Shown in pieces: positions 8,361-17,556 of a DNA stretch of 47,342 nucleotides (its first letter is position 1; the number at the start of each line of letters is the position of its first letter). A program made the position numbers and the translations under genes. The notes beneath the pieces are model-generated. The model searched no databases and was not told where the DNA came from. It worked only from the letters and a program-made list of their open reading frames with translations. Source of the DNA: Acidothermus sp. (lineage in GTDB: Bacteria; Actinomycetota; Actinomycetes; Acidothermales; Acidothermaceae); NCBI GenBank assembly GCA_023512015.1, contig JAIMAI010000017.1:1-47342 (forward strand), written 5' to 3'.

Positions 8361-9640
8361 GGCGTGGCGCTCCCCGCCCGCCGGGCGATGACGTCCCTCG
8401 CCATGCGCCGCGCCACGGTCTCGGCTTCCAGGACGTCGTCCAGGTCCCGCACCGGGGAGACCCCCGCCGCCAGGAATTCCTCGACCACCTCGGCGACCGT
8501 GTCCACGATCCCGAGGAAATCCAGTCGACCGGCGAGGAAAGCACTCACCGCCTCTTCGTTCGCCGCGTTGAAGGCCGCCGGCGCGGTGTGGCCGACGGTT
8601 CCCACCCGGCGCGCGATGTCGATGGCGGGGAACGTTTCGCCGTCCACCGGCTCGAAAACCCACGACGTCGCCTGCCGCCAATCGCACGGCGGGATCACCT
8701 CCGCGAGGCGATGCGGCCACGCCAACGCCAGCGCGATCGGCAAACGCATGTTCGGCGGCGAACAGTGCGCCACCGTCGACCCGTCAATGAATTCCACCAT
8801 CGAGTGCACTACCGACTGGGGATGCACCACGACGTCGATCCGATCGAACGGCACGTCGAAAAGCAGATGCGCCTCGATGACTTCCAGCGCCTTGTTCACC
8901 AAGGTCGCGGAATTCACGGTGATGACCGGGCCCATCCGCCAGGTCGGATGCGCCAGAGCCTCGGCCGCACTCACTCCCACGAGATCGCGGCGTCGCCGTC
9001 CGCGGAAAGGCCCGCCGCTGGCCGTGAGCAGCAATCGGCGGATTTCCTCCCGCCGTCCCGCCCGCAGGCACTGGGCGAGCGCGGAATGCTCGGAGTCGAC
9101 CGGGACGATCTGGCCCGGCGTAGCGATCGAGGTGACGAGCGGACCGCCGACGATCAGCGATTCCTTGTTGGCGAGGGCCAGGATGCGCCCGGCCCGCAGA
9201 GCAGCGAGGGTCGGAGCAAGGCCGATCGAGCCGGTGATCCCGTTGAGCACCACGCCGTCGTCCAAGGGCCACGCCGCGACCTCGCAGGCGGAATCCGGCC
9301 CGGTGAGGACCTTCGGGGCACTGGCCTGCCCGGCCGCGGCGGCAGCCGCCGCAAGCGCGGCTTCGACCTGGTCGGCGTCGGCGCCGGTCACGCCCACCAC
9401 TTCCACGCCGAACTCGACCGCCTGCCGGGCGAGGAGATCGAGTCGACCCCCTCCGGCGGCCAACCCGACGACCCGGAAATACCCGGGGTGGGAGCGGACG
9501 ACGTCCAGCGCCTGCGTGCCGATCGAACCCGTCGAGCCGAGGATCACGAGCGGCCGGGGAGTCGAGGGCTGCCACAGCGCGGTGGGCGACTGCCCGGGAA
9601 GGAGGGGGTGCGGCTGCCTCGACTGCGGCGACTGGCTCAC
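8357..9640 (-). CDS. dxr: 1-deoxy-D-xylulose 5-phosphate reductoisomerase (class I)
   Basis: DXR converts DXP to MEP with NADPH, the first committed step of the MEP pathway. The N-terminal Rossmann motif is LGSTGSIGTQALDVV (34-48). The NKES segment (ALANKESLIVGG), the metal and substrate loop VDSEHSAL and HPQSVVHSMVE are all present. The product is 427 aa, slightly long because of a Pro/Gln-rich N-terminal tail of about 28 residues. It starts with GTG 10 nt after the MMPL stop and overlaps rseP by 4 nt. This is canonical class I DXR, unlike the DRL-type homolog at 21009. Confidence 0.97.
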   Translation of the reverse strand: MSQSPQSRQPHPLLPGQSPTALWQPSTPRPLVILGSTGSIGTQALDVVRSHPGYFRVVGLAAGGGRLDLLARQAVEFGVEVVGVTGADADQVEAALAAAAAAAGQASAPKVLTGPDSACEVAAWPLDDGVVLNGITGSIGLAPTLAALRAGRILALANKESLIVGGPLVTSIATPGQIVPVDSEHSALAQCLRAGRREEIRRLLLTASGGPFRGRRRRDLVGVSAAEALAHPTWRMGPVITVNSATLVNKALEVIEAHLLFDVPFDRIDVVVHPQSVVHSMVEFIDGSTVAHCSPPNMRLPIALALAWPHRLAEVIPPCDWRQATSWVFEPVDGETFPAIDIARRVGTVGHTAPAAFNAANEEAVSAFLAGRLDFLGIVDTVAEVVEEFLAAGVSPVRDLDDVLEAETVARRMARDVIARRAGSATP

Positions 9641-9650
9641 CCCGCCATTG

Positions 9651-11891
9651 TCACCGATGATCGGCCCGCCCGCCTGCCGCGATCGGTTCGGCCTCGGGTG
9701 CCTCGATGCGTTCCCGAAGACCGTGCGTCGCCCACCAGCGGGCCAACGGGCCGGGAGCCCACCAGTTCACCCGCCCGAGGAGGCGCATCACCGCGGGCAC
9801 CAGAAGTGCCCGCACCACGGTGGCGTCGACCGCGATGGCCAACGCCATCCCCACGCCGAGCAGCTTCAGCGTGGTGATCCGCGACGTCGCGAAGAGCCCG
9901 ATGACGACGATCAGTAAGAGGGCTGCGGAGGTGATGATGCGACCGCTGCGCTGCAGCCCGATCGCAACGGCGGCCGTGTTGCGCTCCCCAGGGTCGGTGC
10001 CCTCGGATCGGCGCGCGGCTGAAAGATCCCACTCCTCTCGAATGCGGCTGAGCAAGAAAACCTCGTAATCCATCGAGAGGCCGAAAACCACGGCGAGCAG
10101 CAGGATGGGGTCGGTGGCGTCCAGATACCCCAGCGGACTGAAATCGAGCAGCCGGGCCAGATGCCCCTCTTGGAAAATCCAGGTAATCGCCCCGAAAGAC
10201 GCCGCGATGGACAGGGTGTTCATGACGATCGCTTTGAGCGGCAGGATGACCGAACCGAACGCGAGGAACAACAGCACGGCCATGGCCACCGCGATGACGG
10301 CCAGCATCCACGGGAGGACTCTGCCGATGCTGTGCAATTGGTCGACGAGGAAAGCCGTGAGCCCCCCGACCAGCACGTGACTTCCCGGCGGCGGCGCCAC
10401 CGCGCGAACCAAGCCGAGGGTGTGGCGGGCCTCGCTGGAGATGCCGTCGCCGTGATAACCCACTTCCACCAGGGCGTCGTTTCCCCGGACGGCGACCACG
10501 TGCGGTTCCACCGTGCCCGGTACGGCAGCGATGCGCGAGACGTAGTCCTGCAGGGAAACCGGATTCGGGAAATCCTCCACCACGATTTGGATCGGAGTGG
10601 TCTCGTTGCCCGGGAAATCACGCGCCAGCGTCTCGCTCACGATCCTCCCGGGAGCGTCCGCGGGCAGAACCTTCGCGGTATAGCCGCCGAAAGTCACGTG
10701 CCGGAACGGCAGCGCCATGAAGACGAGCAGGGCGACGATCGGAAGCGCGTACAGGACGGGACGACGCATCACCGAACGCGCCAGCCGGTACCAGAATCCG
10801 CGTGCCGCGGCCGCCGGGCCGGCCTCCGCCGGGCCGGCCTCCGCCGTCCGCCGACGAGGGCCGAACCACGGCAGCCGCAGCGCATCGACCCGACGTCCCA
10901 GCATCGCCAGGATCGCGGGCAGCACGGTCAGCGCCGCAAGCGCGTCGAGAGCGACGACCGCCACCCCGCCGTACCCCATGGACCGGAGGAAATCCTCCGG
11001 GAAGAGGGTGAGCGAGGCAGTGGAGACCATCACGGTGACGCCGGAGAACGCCACCGTGCGGCCCGCGGTCGCCAGGGTGCGTCGGACGGCGGTCGCGACG
11101 TCGTCCGTACCCGTCATCTCCTCGCGGAACCGGCTGACCATGAAAAGCGCGTAATCGATGGCAAGACCCAGCCCGAGCATCGTCACCAGGTTCTGGGCGA
11201 ATATCGAGACGTTGGTGAAAATCGTGAGGAATCGCAGGATGGCGAAAGCCCCGATGATTCCGCAAATTCCGACCACCACCGGGAGCGCGGCGGAGACCAC
11301 ACTCCCGAAGATGACCAACAGCAGGACGAGGGTCGCCGGGAGCGACAACGCCTCGGCCCGCTTGAGGTCGCGACTGACCTGACCGCTGATTTCTTTGTTC
11401 AGCGGCTGAGCTCCCGCGTAGCCGACGCTGATGCCGTCCGCGGCCAAGGTCGCGAGGCGCTGTTTGACGACCTGGAGAGCAGCGCCCTTCTCGGCGTCCG
11501 TGGAACCGGCGAGTTCGAGCACGACATACGTGGCCCGCCCGTCGGTGGAGATGAGTCTGCGTTGACCGGTGTTCCAGTAACTCACGTACGACGGCACCAC
11601 CGTCTTCGGCAACGACCGAAGCGCGCTCGTGATGGCCCGGGTCGGCCCCGGAGCGGTGATCGGCTCCTTCGCGCTGAAGAGCACCGTGGCATCGGACGAC
11701 GGCAAGTGCAGGACGTCGGAAATCGCGTTCGCCGCCCGTACCGATTCGCTGTGCGGGTCGTAATACCCGCCGCTGGAGAGTCGCTTCGTGACGTCGCCGC
11801 CCCAGAGCGCGGCAAGGATCAACATCAGGAGACCGATAAGGGCGATGACCCGACGGCGGTGGAACACCACCGCACCGAGTCGTTCGAACAC
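9651..11891 (-). CDS. MMPL-family RND exporter
   Basis: This roughly 746-residue protein has two repeats of one membrane helix, a periplasmic domain and five further helices, as in MmpL lipid exporters. The MMPL hallmark LGLGLAIDYALFMVSRFREE is in the first half, and FGLSMDYEVFLLSRIREEW in the second. These Asp-Tyr pairs belong to the proton relay. A Pro/Ala-rich linker carries a short repeated EAGPAEAGP stretch. The GTG at 11891 is preferred because GGAGG lies 5 nt before it; another GTG at 11918 is in frame. The exported substrate is unknown, but MMPL proteins usually move lipids, siderophores or drugs. The upstream palindrome suggests TetR-type repression. Confidence 0.9.
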   Translation of the reverse strand: MFERLGAVVFHRRRVIALIGLLMLILAALWGGDVTKRLSSGGYYDPHSESVRAANAISDVLHLPSSDATVLFSAKEPITAPGPTRAITSALRSLPKTVVPSYVSYWNTGQRRLISTDGRATYVVLELAGSTDAEKGAALQVVKQRLATLAADGISVGYAGAQPLNKEISGQVSRDLKRAEALSLPATLVLLLVIFGSVVSAALPVVVGICGIIGAFAILRFLTIFTNVSIFAQNLVTMLGLGLAIDYALFMVSRFREEMTGTDDVATAVRRTLATAGRTVAFSGVTVMVSTASLTLFPEDFLRSMGYGGVAVVALDALAALTVLPAILAMLGRRVDALRLPWFGPRRRTAEAGPAEAGPAAAARGFWYRLARSVMRRPVLYALPIVALLVFMALPFRHVTFGGYTAKVLPADAPGRIVSETLARDFPGNETTPIQIVVEDFPNPVSLQDYVSRIAAVPGTVEPHVVAVRGNDALVEVGYHGDGISSEARHTLGLVRAVAPPPGSHVLVGGLTAFLVDQLHSIGRVLPWMLAVIAVAMAVLLFLAFGSVILPLKAIVMNTLSIAASFGAITWIFQEGHLARLLDFSPLGYLDATDPILLLAVVFGLSMDYEVFLLSRIREEWDLSAARRSEGTDPGERNTAAVAIGLQRSGRIITSAALLLIVVIGLFATSRITTLKLLGVGMALAIAVDATVVRALLVPAVMRLLGRVNWWAPGPLARWWATHGLRERIEAPEAEPIAAGGRADHR

Positions 11892-11968
11892 GGCCACCTC
11901 CGGGTGCCGCGACCTCACGGAATTCGCGACCCGTGCCCACGCCCCCGACGGCGTCCCTGGGAACCGTC

Positions 11969-11998
11969 AAGTTAGTGGTCACTCACTAGCTTGGTCAA
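11969..11998 (-). promoter_or_regulatory. Promoter and palindromic operator of the MMPL gene
   Basis: On the minus strand TTGACC (11998-11993), an 18-bp spacer and TAACTT (11974-11969) form a candidate promoter. A 22-bp imperfect palindrome, AGTTAGTG-N6-CACTAGCT (11970-11991, 7 of 8 arms matching), fills the spacer and covers the -10 box. That is the placement expected for a TetR-like repressor. No tetR gene is seen nearby. Confidence 0.5.
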
Positions 11999-12005
11999 GG
12001 CCACC

Positions 12006-12635
12006 TTAGTGGGACGCGAACCCCACAGGGCGGGCCAGGCCCACCGCCAAGGCCGTCACCCGAGCGATGCGTTCGACCTCCACGCGGTGGAAAGCTGGTG
12101 TGCTCCCCCGCCCGCACACCAGCGCCGCGTCGAACGGGTCGAGCGGAACGGCTACCAAGGGGACGCCCTCCCGTTCGAAAGCAGTGGCCCGCACGAACCG
12201 CTCCGGTGGGACGATCACGTCGTCCAATGCGGTGCCGCTCCAGTAGGCGATTTGCGGCGAACCGCCGGGATACGAGATGCGCGCGGCCCAATCCGCGTCG
12301 AAGGCGGCCACGGCCATGTCGACGAGGGTGTCCAGACCCCGCGTGCCCGTGGCGAGCACCTGAGCGAGCAGGTCGAGGTCCGGAAAAGCACCCGGGATTT
12401 GCCGAGTGCGCCGGATGCCGAGCACGCGCACCCCCCGGAGCCCCTCGAGCCGGGCGGCGAGATCGGTGAAATCCCCAGAGGACCAGGTGATGTAGATGTC
12501 GTCGACGGCCCGGTCGCCGACACGTTCGAGAACGGTGATGCTCTTGATGTCGGCTCCCGCGTCGGCGAGAGCCGCCGTGACACGCGCCAACATGCCCGGC
12601 CGGTCGGCCACGCTCACTCGCAAGTGGACGACCAT
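12006..12635 (-). CDS. ACT-domain protein, function unknown
   Basis: The first 70 residues form an ACT domain (LRVSVADRPGMLARVTAAL, then DIKSITVLE), a ligand-binding module found in amino-acid-sensing enzymes. The rest of this 209-residue protein has no motif I recognise and resembles a GAF-like or regulatory C-terminal region. The ATG at 12635 has GGAGG 7 nt upstream and is preferred over an ATG 15 nt earlier. It lies 28 nt after the Gfo/Idh gene on the same strand, so the two probably share a transcript. It may be an allosteric sensor, but nothing shows the ligand. Confidence 0.75.
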   Translation of the reverse strand: MVVHLRVSVADRPGMLARVTAALADAGADIKSITVLERVGDRAVDDIYITWSSGDFTDLAARLEGLRGVRVLGIRRTRQIPGAFPDLDLLAQVLATGTRGLDTLVDMAVAAFDADWAARISYPGGSPQIAYWSGTALDDVIVPPERFVRATAFEREGVPLVAVPLDPFDAALVCGRGSTPAFHRVEVERIARVTALAVGLARPVGFASH

Positions 12636-12663
12636 GGCAGCCCTCCTCACTCGTCTTGTGGTT

Positions 12664-13593
12664 TCACGTCACTGCCTGCACGACCTTTTCGCACATCTCG
12701 TGTGTGGCCAGCGCGTCACCGGCGTCCAACCGGTAACCGACCCGGACCGCGTCGAGGAAGAAATCGCACATCGCGGCAAACCCCCGGCGCACCGCGACCG
12801 GGGTCCATTCGTCGAGGCGGTGCACGGTGCGTCGTCCATCCCGATCCTCGACGACCTCCACCAGGTCTCTGATGGTGCGCCGCAGGCCGGGACCGTGCAC
12901 GTCCAACACCTCCTCGCTCGACCCGCCGTCCCTGTTCATCAAGCCGATTCCGCTGCGGCCGGAAGCGACGACCGTGATGGCAACGAGAGCGAGCTCCCCG
13001 GTGACCCGCACCGCGCGGATATCGGTAAGTACAGCGTCGTCCAGCAGAAAACGCAGAGTGTCGATGACGTGAATGAAATCGTCGAAGACGACGCGCCGGG
13101 GTTCGTCGGGGAATCCGATGCGGTGTTTTTGCATGATGACGTAGGAATATTCTTCTTCGGTCACCGCTCGATATGCCGGCGCGAAACGTCTGTTGAAACC
13201 GACGTACAGCGAGCAATTCTTCTCGCGGGCGAGTTCGACGAGCCGTCGCGCGTCGTCGAGGTTCTGGGCCATCGGTTTGTCGACGTAGACGGGAATTCCC
13301 GCTTCCAGGACCTGCGCGACGAGTTCGGGATGGGCCCCGGTCGCAGCGTGGACGAAGACGGCGTCCGGGGTGTCGGCCAGCAAGGCCGCCGGGTCGCTGT
13401 ACCGCCGCTCCACCCGGTACGCCTCGGCGAGTTCCTCCAAGATGTCGGCGTTTCGCGTGCACAGCGCGAGCTCGATGTCCCGACGCGTCGCCAACACCGG
13501 CAAGTACGCGCGCTGGGCAATCTCTCCCAGCCCGATCATCCCGACGCGCAGCCTGCGGTTCGATCCCCCAGCCGTCGCGGCCGTTGCGGACAT
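12664..13593 (-). CDS. Gfo/Idh/MocA-family NAD(P)-dependent oxidoreductase
   Basis: The N-terminal Rossmann fold shows VGMIGLGEIAQRAYLP (17-32). The family EKP motif appears as VDKPMAQN near 102-109. The C-terminal domain has FDDFIHVIDTLRFLL in the place of the usual catalytic HxxD-type helix, with Asp and His. The length is 309 aa, typical for sugar or inositol dehydrogenases of this family. The substrate cannot be predicted. The gene appears leaderless, with TTGCAT-N16-TAGGCT placing the transcript start at the ATG. It precedes the ACT gene. Confidence 0.85.
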   Translation of the reverse strand: MSATAATAGGSNRRLRVGMIGLGEIAQRAYLPVLATRRDIELALCTRNADILEELAEAYRVERRYSDPAALLADTPDAVFVHAATGAHPELVAQVLEAGIPVYVDKPMAQNLDDARRLVELAREKNCSLYVGFNRRFAPAYRAVTEEEYSYVIMQKHRIGFPDEPRRVVFDDFIHVIDTLRFLLDDAVLTDIRAVRVTGELALVAITVVASGRSGIGLMNRDGGSSEEVLDVHGPGLRRTIRDLVEVVEDRDGRRTVHRLDEWTPVAVRRGFAAMCDFFLDAVRVGYRLDAGDALATHEMCEKVVQAVT

Positions 13594-13599
13594 GAGCCC

Positions 13600-13627
13600 A
13601 GCCTAGGTTCTGTACCCGGGGATGCAA
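13600..13627 (-). promoter_or_regulatory. Promoter of the Gfo/Idh/MocA gene (leaderless)
   Basis: TTGCAT (13627-13622), a 16-bp spacer and TAGGCT (13605-13600) are followed by six bases and then the ATG at 13593. No Shine-Dalgarno sequence fits between, so the mRNA probably starts at the start codon. Confidence 0.55.
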
Positions 13628-13673
13628 CCGGGCCGAGAGTCCCGGCGTCCACGAGGCTGCCGGCGGAAAGGGG

Positions 13674-14747
13674 TCAGGACGACGTCACGACCGGGCGGAT
13701 CGATGCGGCGAGGACGCTCGCACCGACAATCGTCCAAGAGACCGCATCACCGGGGTGCAGGTCGACCTCGCCTGCAAGACGCGCCGTCACGGGCCCGGTT
13801 GCCGTCGTCAACAGGCACACGGTCTCTGCCCCGGCAAAGGTCACGCTCTGCACCGTCGCACGGAGCGGCAGCTCGCCGTCATCCGCGATCCGGATCCATT
13901 CCGGACGCACCACGAGTCGCACCTCGCCGGGGTCGCGGTCGAATCCGTGCAGCGAGACACCGCTCAGTTCCGCGTCGCCGATCCGGATGGTGCTCTCGTC
14001 GATGACCTGTGCAGACAAAATCGCGCACGGCCCGGTGAGTCGCGCAATCCATTCGTCGGCAGGGCGCGCATATATTTCCCGCGGTGTGGCTACCTGCACC
14101 AACCGCGCGTCTCTGATCGCAGCGATGCGATCGGCCACTGCGAACGCTTCAAGGGGGTCATGGGTGACATAGACGGCGGCTGCTCCGGTCTGCTGCTGCT
14201 GCTCGCGTATCTGCGTCTGCAAACCCGCCCGTAACCCACTGTCGAGATTCGCCGTCGGCTCGTCGAAAAGGAAAATCCTTGGCTTGCAGGCGAGCGCCCG
14301 AGCCAACCCGACCCGTTGCTGCTGACCCCCTGAGAGTAACGCGGGACGCCGTCCTTCCAAACCCGCCAACCCGACTCGCGACAACAATTCACGTGCCCGA
14401 GCCCTGGCCTCGTGCCGACTAAATCCCTGACGTCGCAACGGATACGCCACCGTATCGAGGGCGTCCAGGTGTGGCCACAGACCGTAGTTCTGGAAAACCA
14501 CGCCGACCCCCCGCCGCTCGATCGGCATACTGTGACCGGCTGCAGCGACCAGCCGGTCAGCGATCCAGATACGGCCTGCCGTGACATCGATGAAACCCGC
14601 GATGGCGCCGAGCAGGGTCGTCTTCCCGGAGCCGGACGGGCCGAGAACTGCCAGGATTTCTCCTTCTTCGACATCGAGCGTCACGTTCTCCAAGGCGACG
14701 GTTGTGCCGTAACGAACGGTCAACTCCTCGACCCGTAATGCCTTCAC
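13674..14747 (-). CDS. ABC importer ATPase, FbpC/PotA-like with TOBE domain
   Basis: This 357-residue ATPase carries Walker A GPSGSGKTT (36-44), Q-loop FQN (85-87), signature LSGGQQQRV (138-146), Walker B IFLFDEP (158-164) and switch His in VTHD. The last 110 residues form the TOBE-like regulatory barrel of the MalK/FbpC/PotA class. The GTG at 14747 overlaps the permease stop (GTGA) and has GGAGGT 5 nt before it, inside the permease 3' end. It powers uptake with the adjacent fused permease and binding protein. The substrate could be Fe(III), thiamine, an aminophosphonate or a polyamine. Confidence 0.9.
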   Translation of the reverse strand: MKALRVEELTVRYGTTVALENVTLDVEEGEILAVLGPSGSGKTTLLGAIAGFIDVTAGRIWIADRLVAAAGHSMPIERRGVGVVFQNYGLWPHLDALDTVAYPLRRQGFSRHEARARARELLSRVGLAGLEGRRPALLSGGQQQRVGLARALACKPRIFLFDEPTANLDSGLRAGLQTQIREQQQQTGAAAVYVTHDPLEAFAVADRIAAIRDARLVQVATPREIYARPADEWIARLTGPCAILSAQVIDESTIRIGDAELSGVSLHGFDRDPGEVRLVVRPEWIRIADDGELPLRATVQSVTFAGAETVCLLTTATGPVTARLAGEVDLHPGDAVSWTIVGASVLAASIRPVVTSS

Positions 14748-16441
14748 CACATACCTCCGGCTGAGAATCCGAGTGCCCCTCGCAACCGACGTGACAGGAA
14801 GAGCGGAACCGCGCATGCCAGCACGACGAGAGTCAGCACGAGTGCAATGGCCGACGTCGCAGCTAGATCGCCGGCCAGCTCGGCGTTGAGCACGACGACC
14901 CCGATCGTCTCCTTGCCGGGGACATACAGCAGCGAGGACACGGTCAATTCGTGCAGACAGGTGAGAAAGACGAGGAGCCACCCTGCAAACACCGATGGGC
15001 GAATGCTCGGCCAGATCGCCGTCCACCATGCGCGCCAAGCCGAAGCCCCGCATGCACGAGCTGCTCGCATAGGGTCGGGGCCGATGTGACTAAGGGCTGC
15101 CCCAATGGGCTGTTGAGCTAGTGCCCAGAAACGCGCTAGGTACGCGAGCTCGATGATGACCAGACCACCGTAGAACCACCTCCCGAAAGCGAGCAGGATC
15201 GCAACGGCGACGGCCGAACCTGGGACGGCGTACGGGATAGCGATGAGAGTGCTGACGATGCGACCGCCCCGTCGCAGGGCGACGGATCCCGCCAATACAC
15301 CGGCCACGCACAGTACGCTCGCTGCGGCCAGGGAGAGCAACGCGCTGCGTGCCAAGGCACCGCCGGCTGCTCCACTGACTGCTTCTCGAAGGTGGTCCAA
15401 GCCCCAGTGCGCGGGTACCGGGCTCTCTCCGTAGACGCGGGTCAATGCGACGCTCAACAACCCAAGGAAGGGAATCACATTCGCGACGAGGAGATACCCG
15501 GCCAACACGACGCTGACCACCCCGTGCCACGGACGCCCACGGACCACCAAGGGTGAGGAATGCCGACCGGTTGCCGTGATCCGATTCGTCAGGCGGCCGG
15601 CCACTGCGAACACGACGAGCGCAACGACGATAAGCAATGTGGAAAGCGCAACCGGACTCGCCAGACCCGAGCTCGAGAACGACATGGCCCGATATATCTC
15701 GGTTGTGACGGTGGGATAGCGCGCTGGAATGGCGAGCACCGCGGGTACACCGAAATCGCTTGCCGCGGCGATGAAGCACAGGGCGCTCGCAGCCAGAAGC
15801 GCAGGACGCAACAGAGGAAGTGTGATCGTGAACAAACACGTCAGAGGATTCGCCCCTGCCGCGCGAGCCGCCCGTTCGGCGTCCGCACCTCCCCGAGTGC
15901 GGATCGCCGCAGCGAGAACGAGAAAGGCGATCGGAACCTGTTGCACGCCGAGAACGAGCGTCGTCCCCGCCGGACCGAAGAGCCAATCAGCACGAATACC
16001 GAGCAAATGATCGAGGAGGCCGGCAGCGGTGTACGCCTGCGTCACCGAGAGGGCGCTCACGAACGGTGGGACCAAGACCGGTAATAGGAGGCCGGCGGTC
16101 AACCATTGCTGTCCGGCGACCCGCAACCGCCAGAACGCGATCGCAGCACCTCCACCGACCAGGAGGGCCATGGCCGTTGCTCCTAGGGAGGTGACGACGG
16201 TTCCTCGAATTGCCCGAAGAATCTCCGGATCGGCCCAGATTTGGTGGAACACGCCGGGTGTCCGTACGGCCTCGTAGAGCAGTCGTCCGATCGGCCATGC
16301 CACCAGCACTGCGATACCGGCGGCCACCACAACCCATGAGATGCCCTCGCCCGCCAGCCGACGTACGAGGCGTGGGAGAGGGGCGGGATGCGTCGGCGCC
16401 GCCACCTCGGTGGCGGCGCCGAACGCCGTTCGTGTGGTCAT
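14744..16441 (-). CDS. ABC importer permease, two fused membrane domains (FbpB-like)
   Basis: This 565-residue protein contains two BPD-type permease domains in one chain, each with an EAA-like loop that docks the ATPase: AERAARAAGANPL in the first half and MRAARACGASAW in the second. About twelve hydrophobic segments are visible. Such fused permeases are typical of FbpB and 2-aminoethylphosphonate importers. It lies 23 nt after the binding-protein gene and overlaps the ATPase start. No clear ribosome site precedes the ATG. Confidence 0.9.
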   Translation of the reverse strand: MTTRTAFGAATEVAAPTHPAPLPRLVRRLAGEGISWVVVAAGIAVLVAWPIGRLLYEAVRTPGVFHQIWADPEILRAIRGTVVTSLGATAMALLVGGGAAIAFWRLRVAGQQWLTAGLLLPVLVPPFVSALSVTQAYTAAGLLDHLLGIRADWLFGPAGTTLVLGVQQVPIAFLVLAAAIRTRGGADAERAARAAGANPLTCLFTITLPLLRPALLAASALCFIAAASDFGVPAVLAIPARYPTVTTEIYRAMSFSSSGLASPVALSTLLIVVALVVFAVAGRLTNRITATGRHSSPLVVRGRPWHGVVSVVLAGYLLVANVIPFLGLLSVALTRVYGESPVPAHWGLDHLREAVSGAAGGALARSALLSLAAASVLCVAGVLAGSVALRRGGRIVSTLIAIPYAVPGSAVAVAILLAFGRWFYGGLVIIELAYLARFWALAQQPIGAALSHIGPDPMRAARACGASAWRAWWTAIWPSIRPSVFAGWLLVFLTCLHELTVSSLLYVPGKETIGVVVLNAELAGDLAATSAIALVLTLVVLACAVPLFLSRRLRGALGFSAGGMW

Positions 16442-16464
16442 CGCGTATCAGCCCGTTGGCTCGA

Positions 16465-17502
16465 TCAGCCGAACACCTTCTTGAATGCGTCCAGGATGGC
16501 ACTGCGTTGGGAGACCAGGTCCTGGTAGCGAACGGTGACGACTTTCGCGTCCACCGGAACCGCGTTCGAGCTCCCGAGCGCGGGAGCATAGCCGAGCGAG
16601 ACCAGTTGCTGCTGGGCTTCTGATGTGAGGAGCCAGTCGAGGAAGTCCTTGACCACGGGGTTGTCTTCGTGACCCTTGACCGCTCCTGCCGGAGCCGGCA
16701 CCGGGATCGCCCCGCTCGCCGGCCAGACGATCTGAACGGGCGAGCCCTTCTTGGCGAGTGGACGGTACACGGAGTCGAGGGTGATGCCTACGGCCCTAGC
16801 GCCGCTGGCTACATCGTTGCCGACGGTGTTCGTCGATTGTACGATCTTGACGTCGTTAGCCTTCAGCTTGGTGAAGAAATCCGCACCCGCGAGCTTCGGT
16901 ACTTCCGCGGCCATGGCGAGGGTGGTCCCGGAATAAGAAGGATCACCAATTTCGATCTTGCCCTTGTAGGCGGGATTCGTGAGATCCGACCAGTCCTTGG
17001 GCACCGGCGTCGTACCGGTGTGGTAAATGATCACGTTGTAGAAGTTGAACGCGCCGAACCACCCGTCACCCTTCATCGTCTCCGGAAGCTGGCTCGCCGC
17101 CGCGGGCACGTAGCTCCCGAGAATGCCCTCCGAAGCGAGCTGGGGCATGACGGTCGGATCGGCGAGCAGGATGGCATCTGCCCGCACTCCGCCGGCTTTG
17201 GCCTCGGTCTCCATTCGCGTGACCAGTGCACCCGTCCCAGCGGTGACCATCTCGACGGTCTCGTTGGGGTGGCTGGCGTGGAAGGCGTCAGCGAGGGCCT
17301 TTCCGTTGGCAGAGGTAAGAGCCGCGTAAACCGTGATCTTGCCGCTTGCAGCCGCCGACGGGGAAGCGGCAGCGCTCGAACTAGCCGCAGCCGACGGCGT
17401 GCTCACCGCGGAGGGCGAGCCGCCGCTCGATTTCCCAGAGGAACATGCCGCCAGACCCATCGCGGCGACGAAGGCAGCCGCCGCGGCCAGCGTTCGTTTC
17501 AT
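16465..17502 (-). CDS. Lipoprotein substrate-binding protein of ABC importer (family 1 / FbpA-like)
   Basis: A signal peptide with lipobox LAAC (Cys20) and a Ser/Ala-rich linker of about 30 residues anchor the protein outside the membrane. The mature part starts ITVYAALTSANGKAL and continues as a two-lobed binding protein of the FbpA/ThiB/PhnS type. The adjacent Tyr pair that binds Fe(III) in FbpA is not evident; only one Tyr is seen in LDSVYRPL. Iron is therefore not assured as the ligand. GGAGG lies 7 nt before the ATG. It is the first gene of the importer operon, with its own promoter. Confidence 0.88.
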   Translation of the reverse strand: MKRTLAAAAAFVAAMGLAACSSGKSSGGSPSAVSTPSAAASSSAAASPSAAASGKITVYAALTSANGKALADAFHASHPNETVEMVTAGTGALVTRMETEAKAGGVRADAILLADPTVMPQLASEGILGSYVPAAASQLPETMKGDGWFGAFNFYNVIIYHTGTTPVPKDWSDLTNPAYKGKIEIGDPSYSGTTLAMAAEVPKLAGADFFTKLKANDVKIVQSTNTVGNDVASGARAVGITLDSVYRPLAKKGSPVQIVWPASGAIPVPAPAGAVKGHEDNPVVKDFLDWLLTSEAQQQLVSLGYAPALGSSNAVPVDAKVVTVRYQDLVSQRSAILDAFKKVFG

Positions 17503-17520
17503 CGAGTCCTCCTCGCATTA

Positions 17521-17548
17521 GTGCAACATTGTGAGTTTTGTCATGCAC
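17521..17548. promoter_or_regulatory. Inverted repeat in the leader of the ABC importer operon
   Basis: GTGCA (17521-17525) and TGCAC (17544-17548) are separated by 18 bp and lie just downstream of the predicted transcript start of the binding-protein gene. The position suits a repressor operator. The arms are only 5 bp, so chance occurrence is possible. Confidence 0.35.
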
Positions 17549-17556
17549 TTGTGTAG

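Noticed and set aside
8250..9917. Long plus-strand frame of 555 aa
   Set aside because: It is antisense to dxr, without any recognisable motif, and dxr has full family motifs.
10161..11975. Long plus-strand frame of 604 aa
   Set aside because: It is antisense to the MMPL gene and rich in charged residues with no domain pattern.
13674..17502. Calling the importer a proven iron transporter
   Set aside because: The Tyr pair needed for Fe(III) is not visible in the binding protein, so only the FbpABC-like class is claimed.
17529..17554. TTGTG direct repeat 20 bp apart in the importer leader as another SorC operator
   Set aside because: The core and the spacing (20 versus 19 bp) differ from the ATGTGAYG pair, and CYGAAC is absent.
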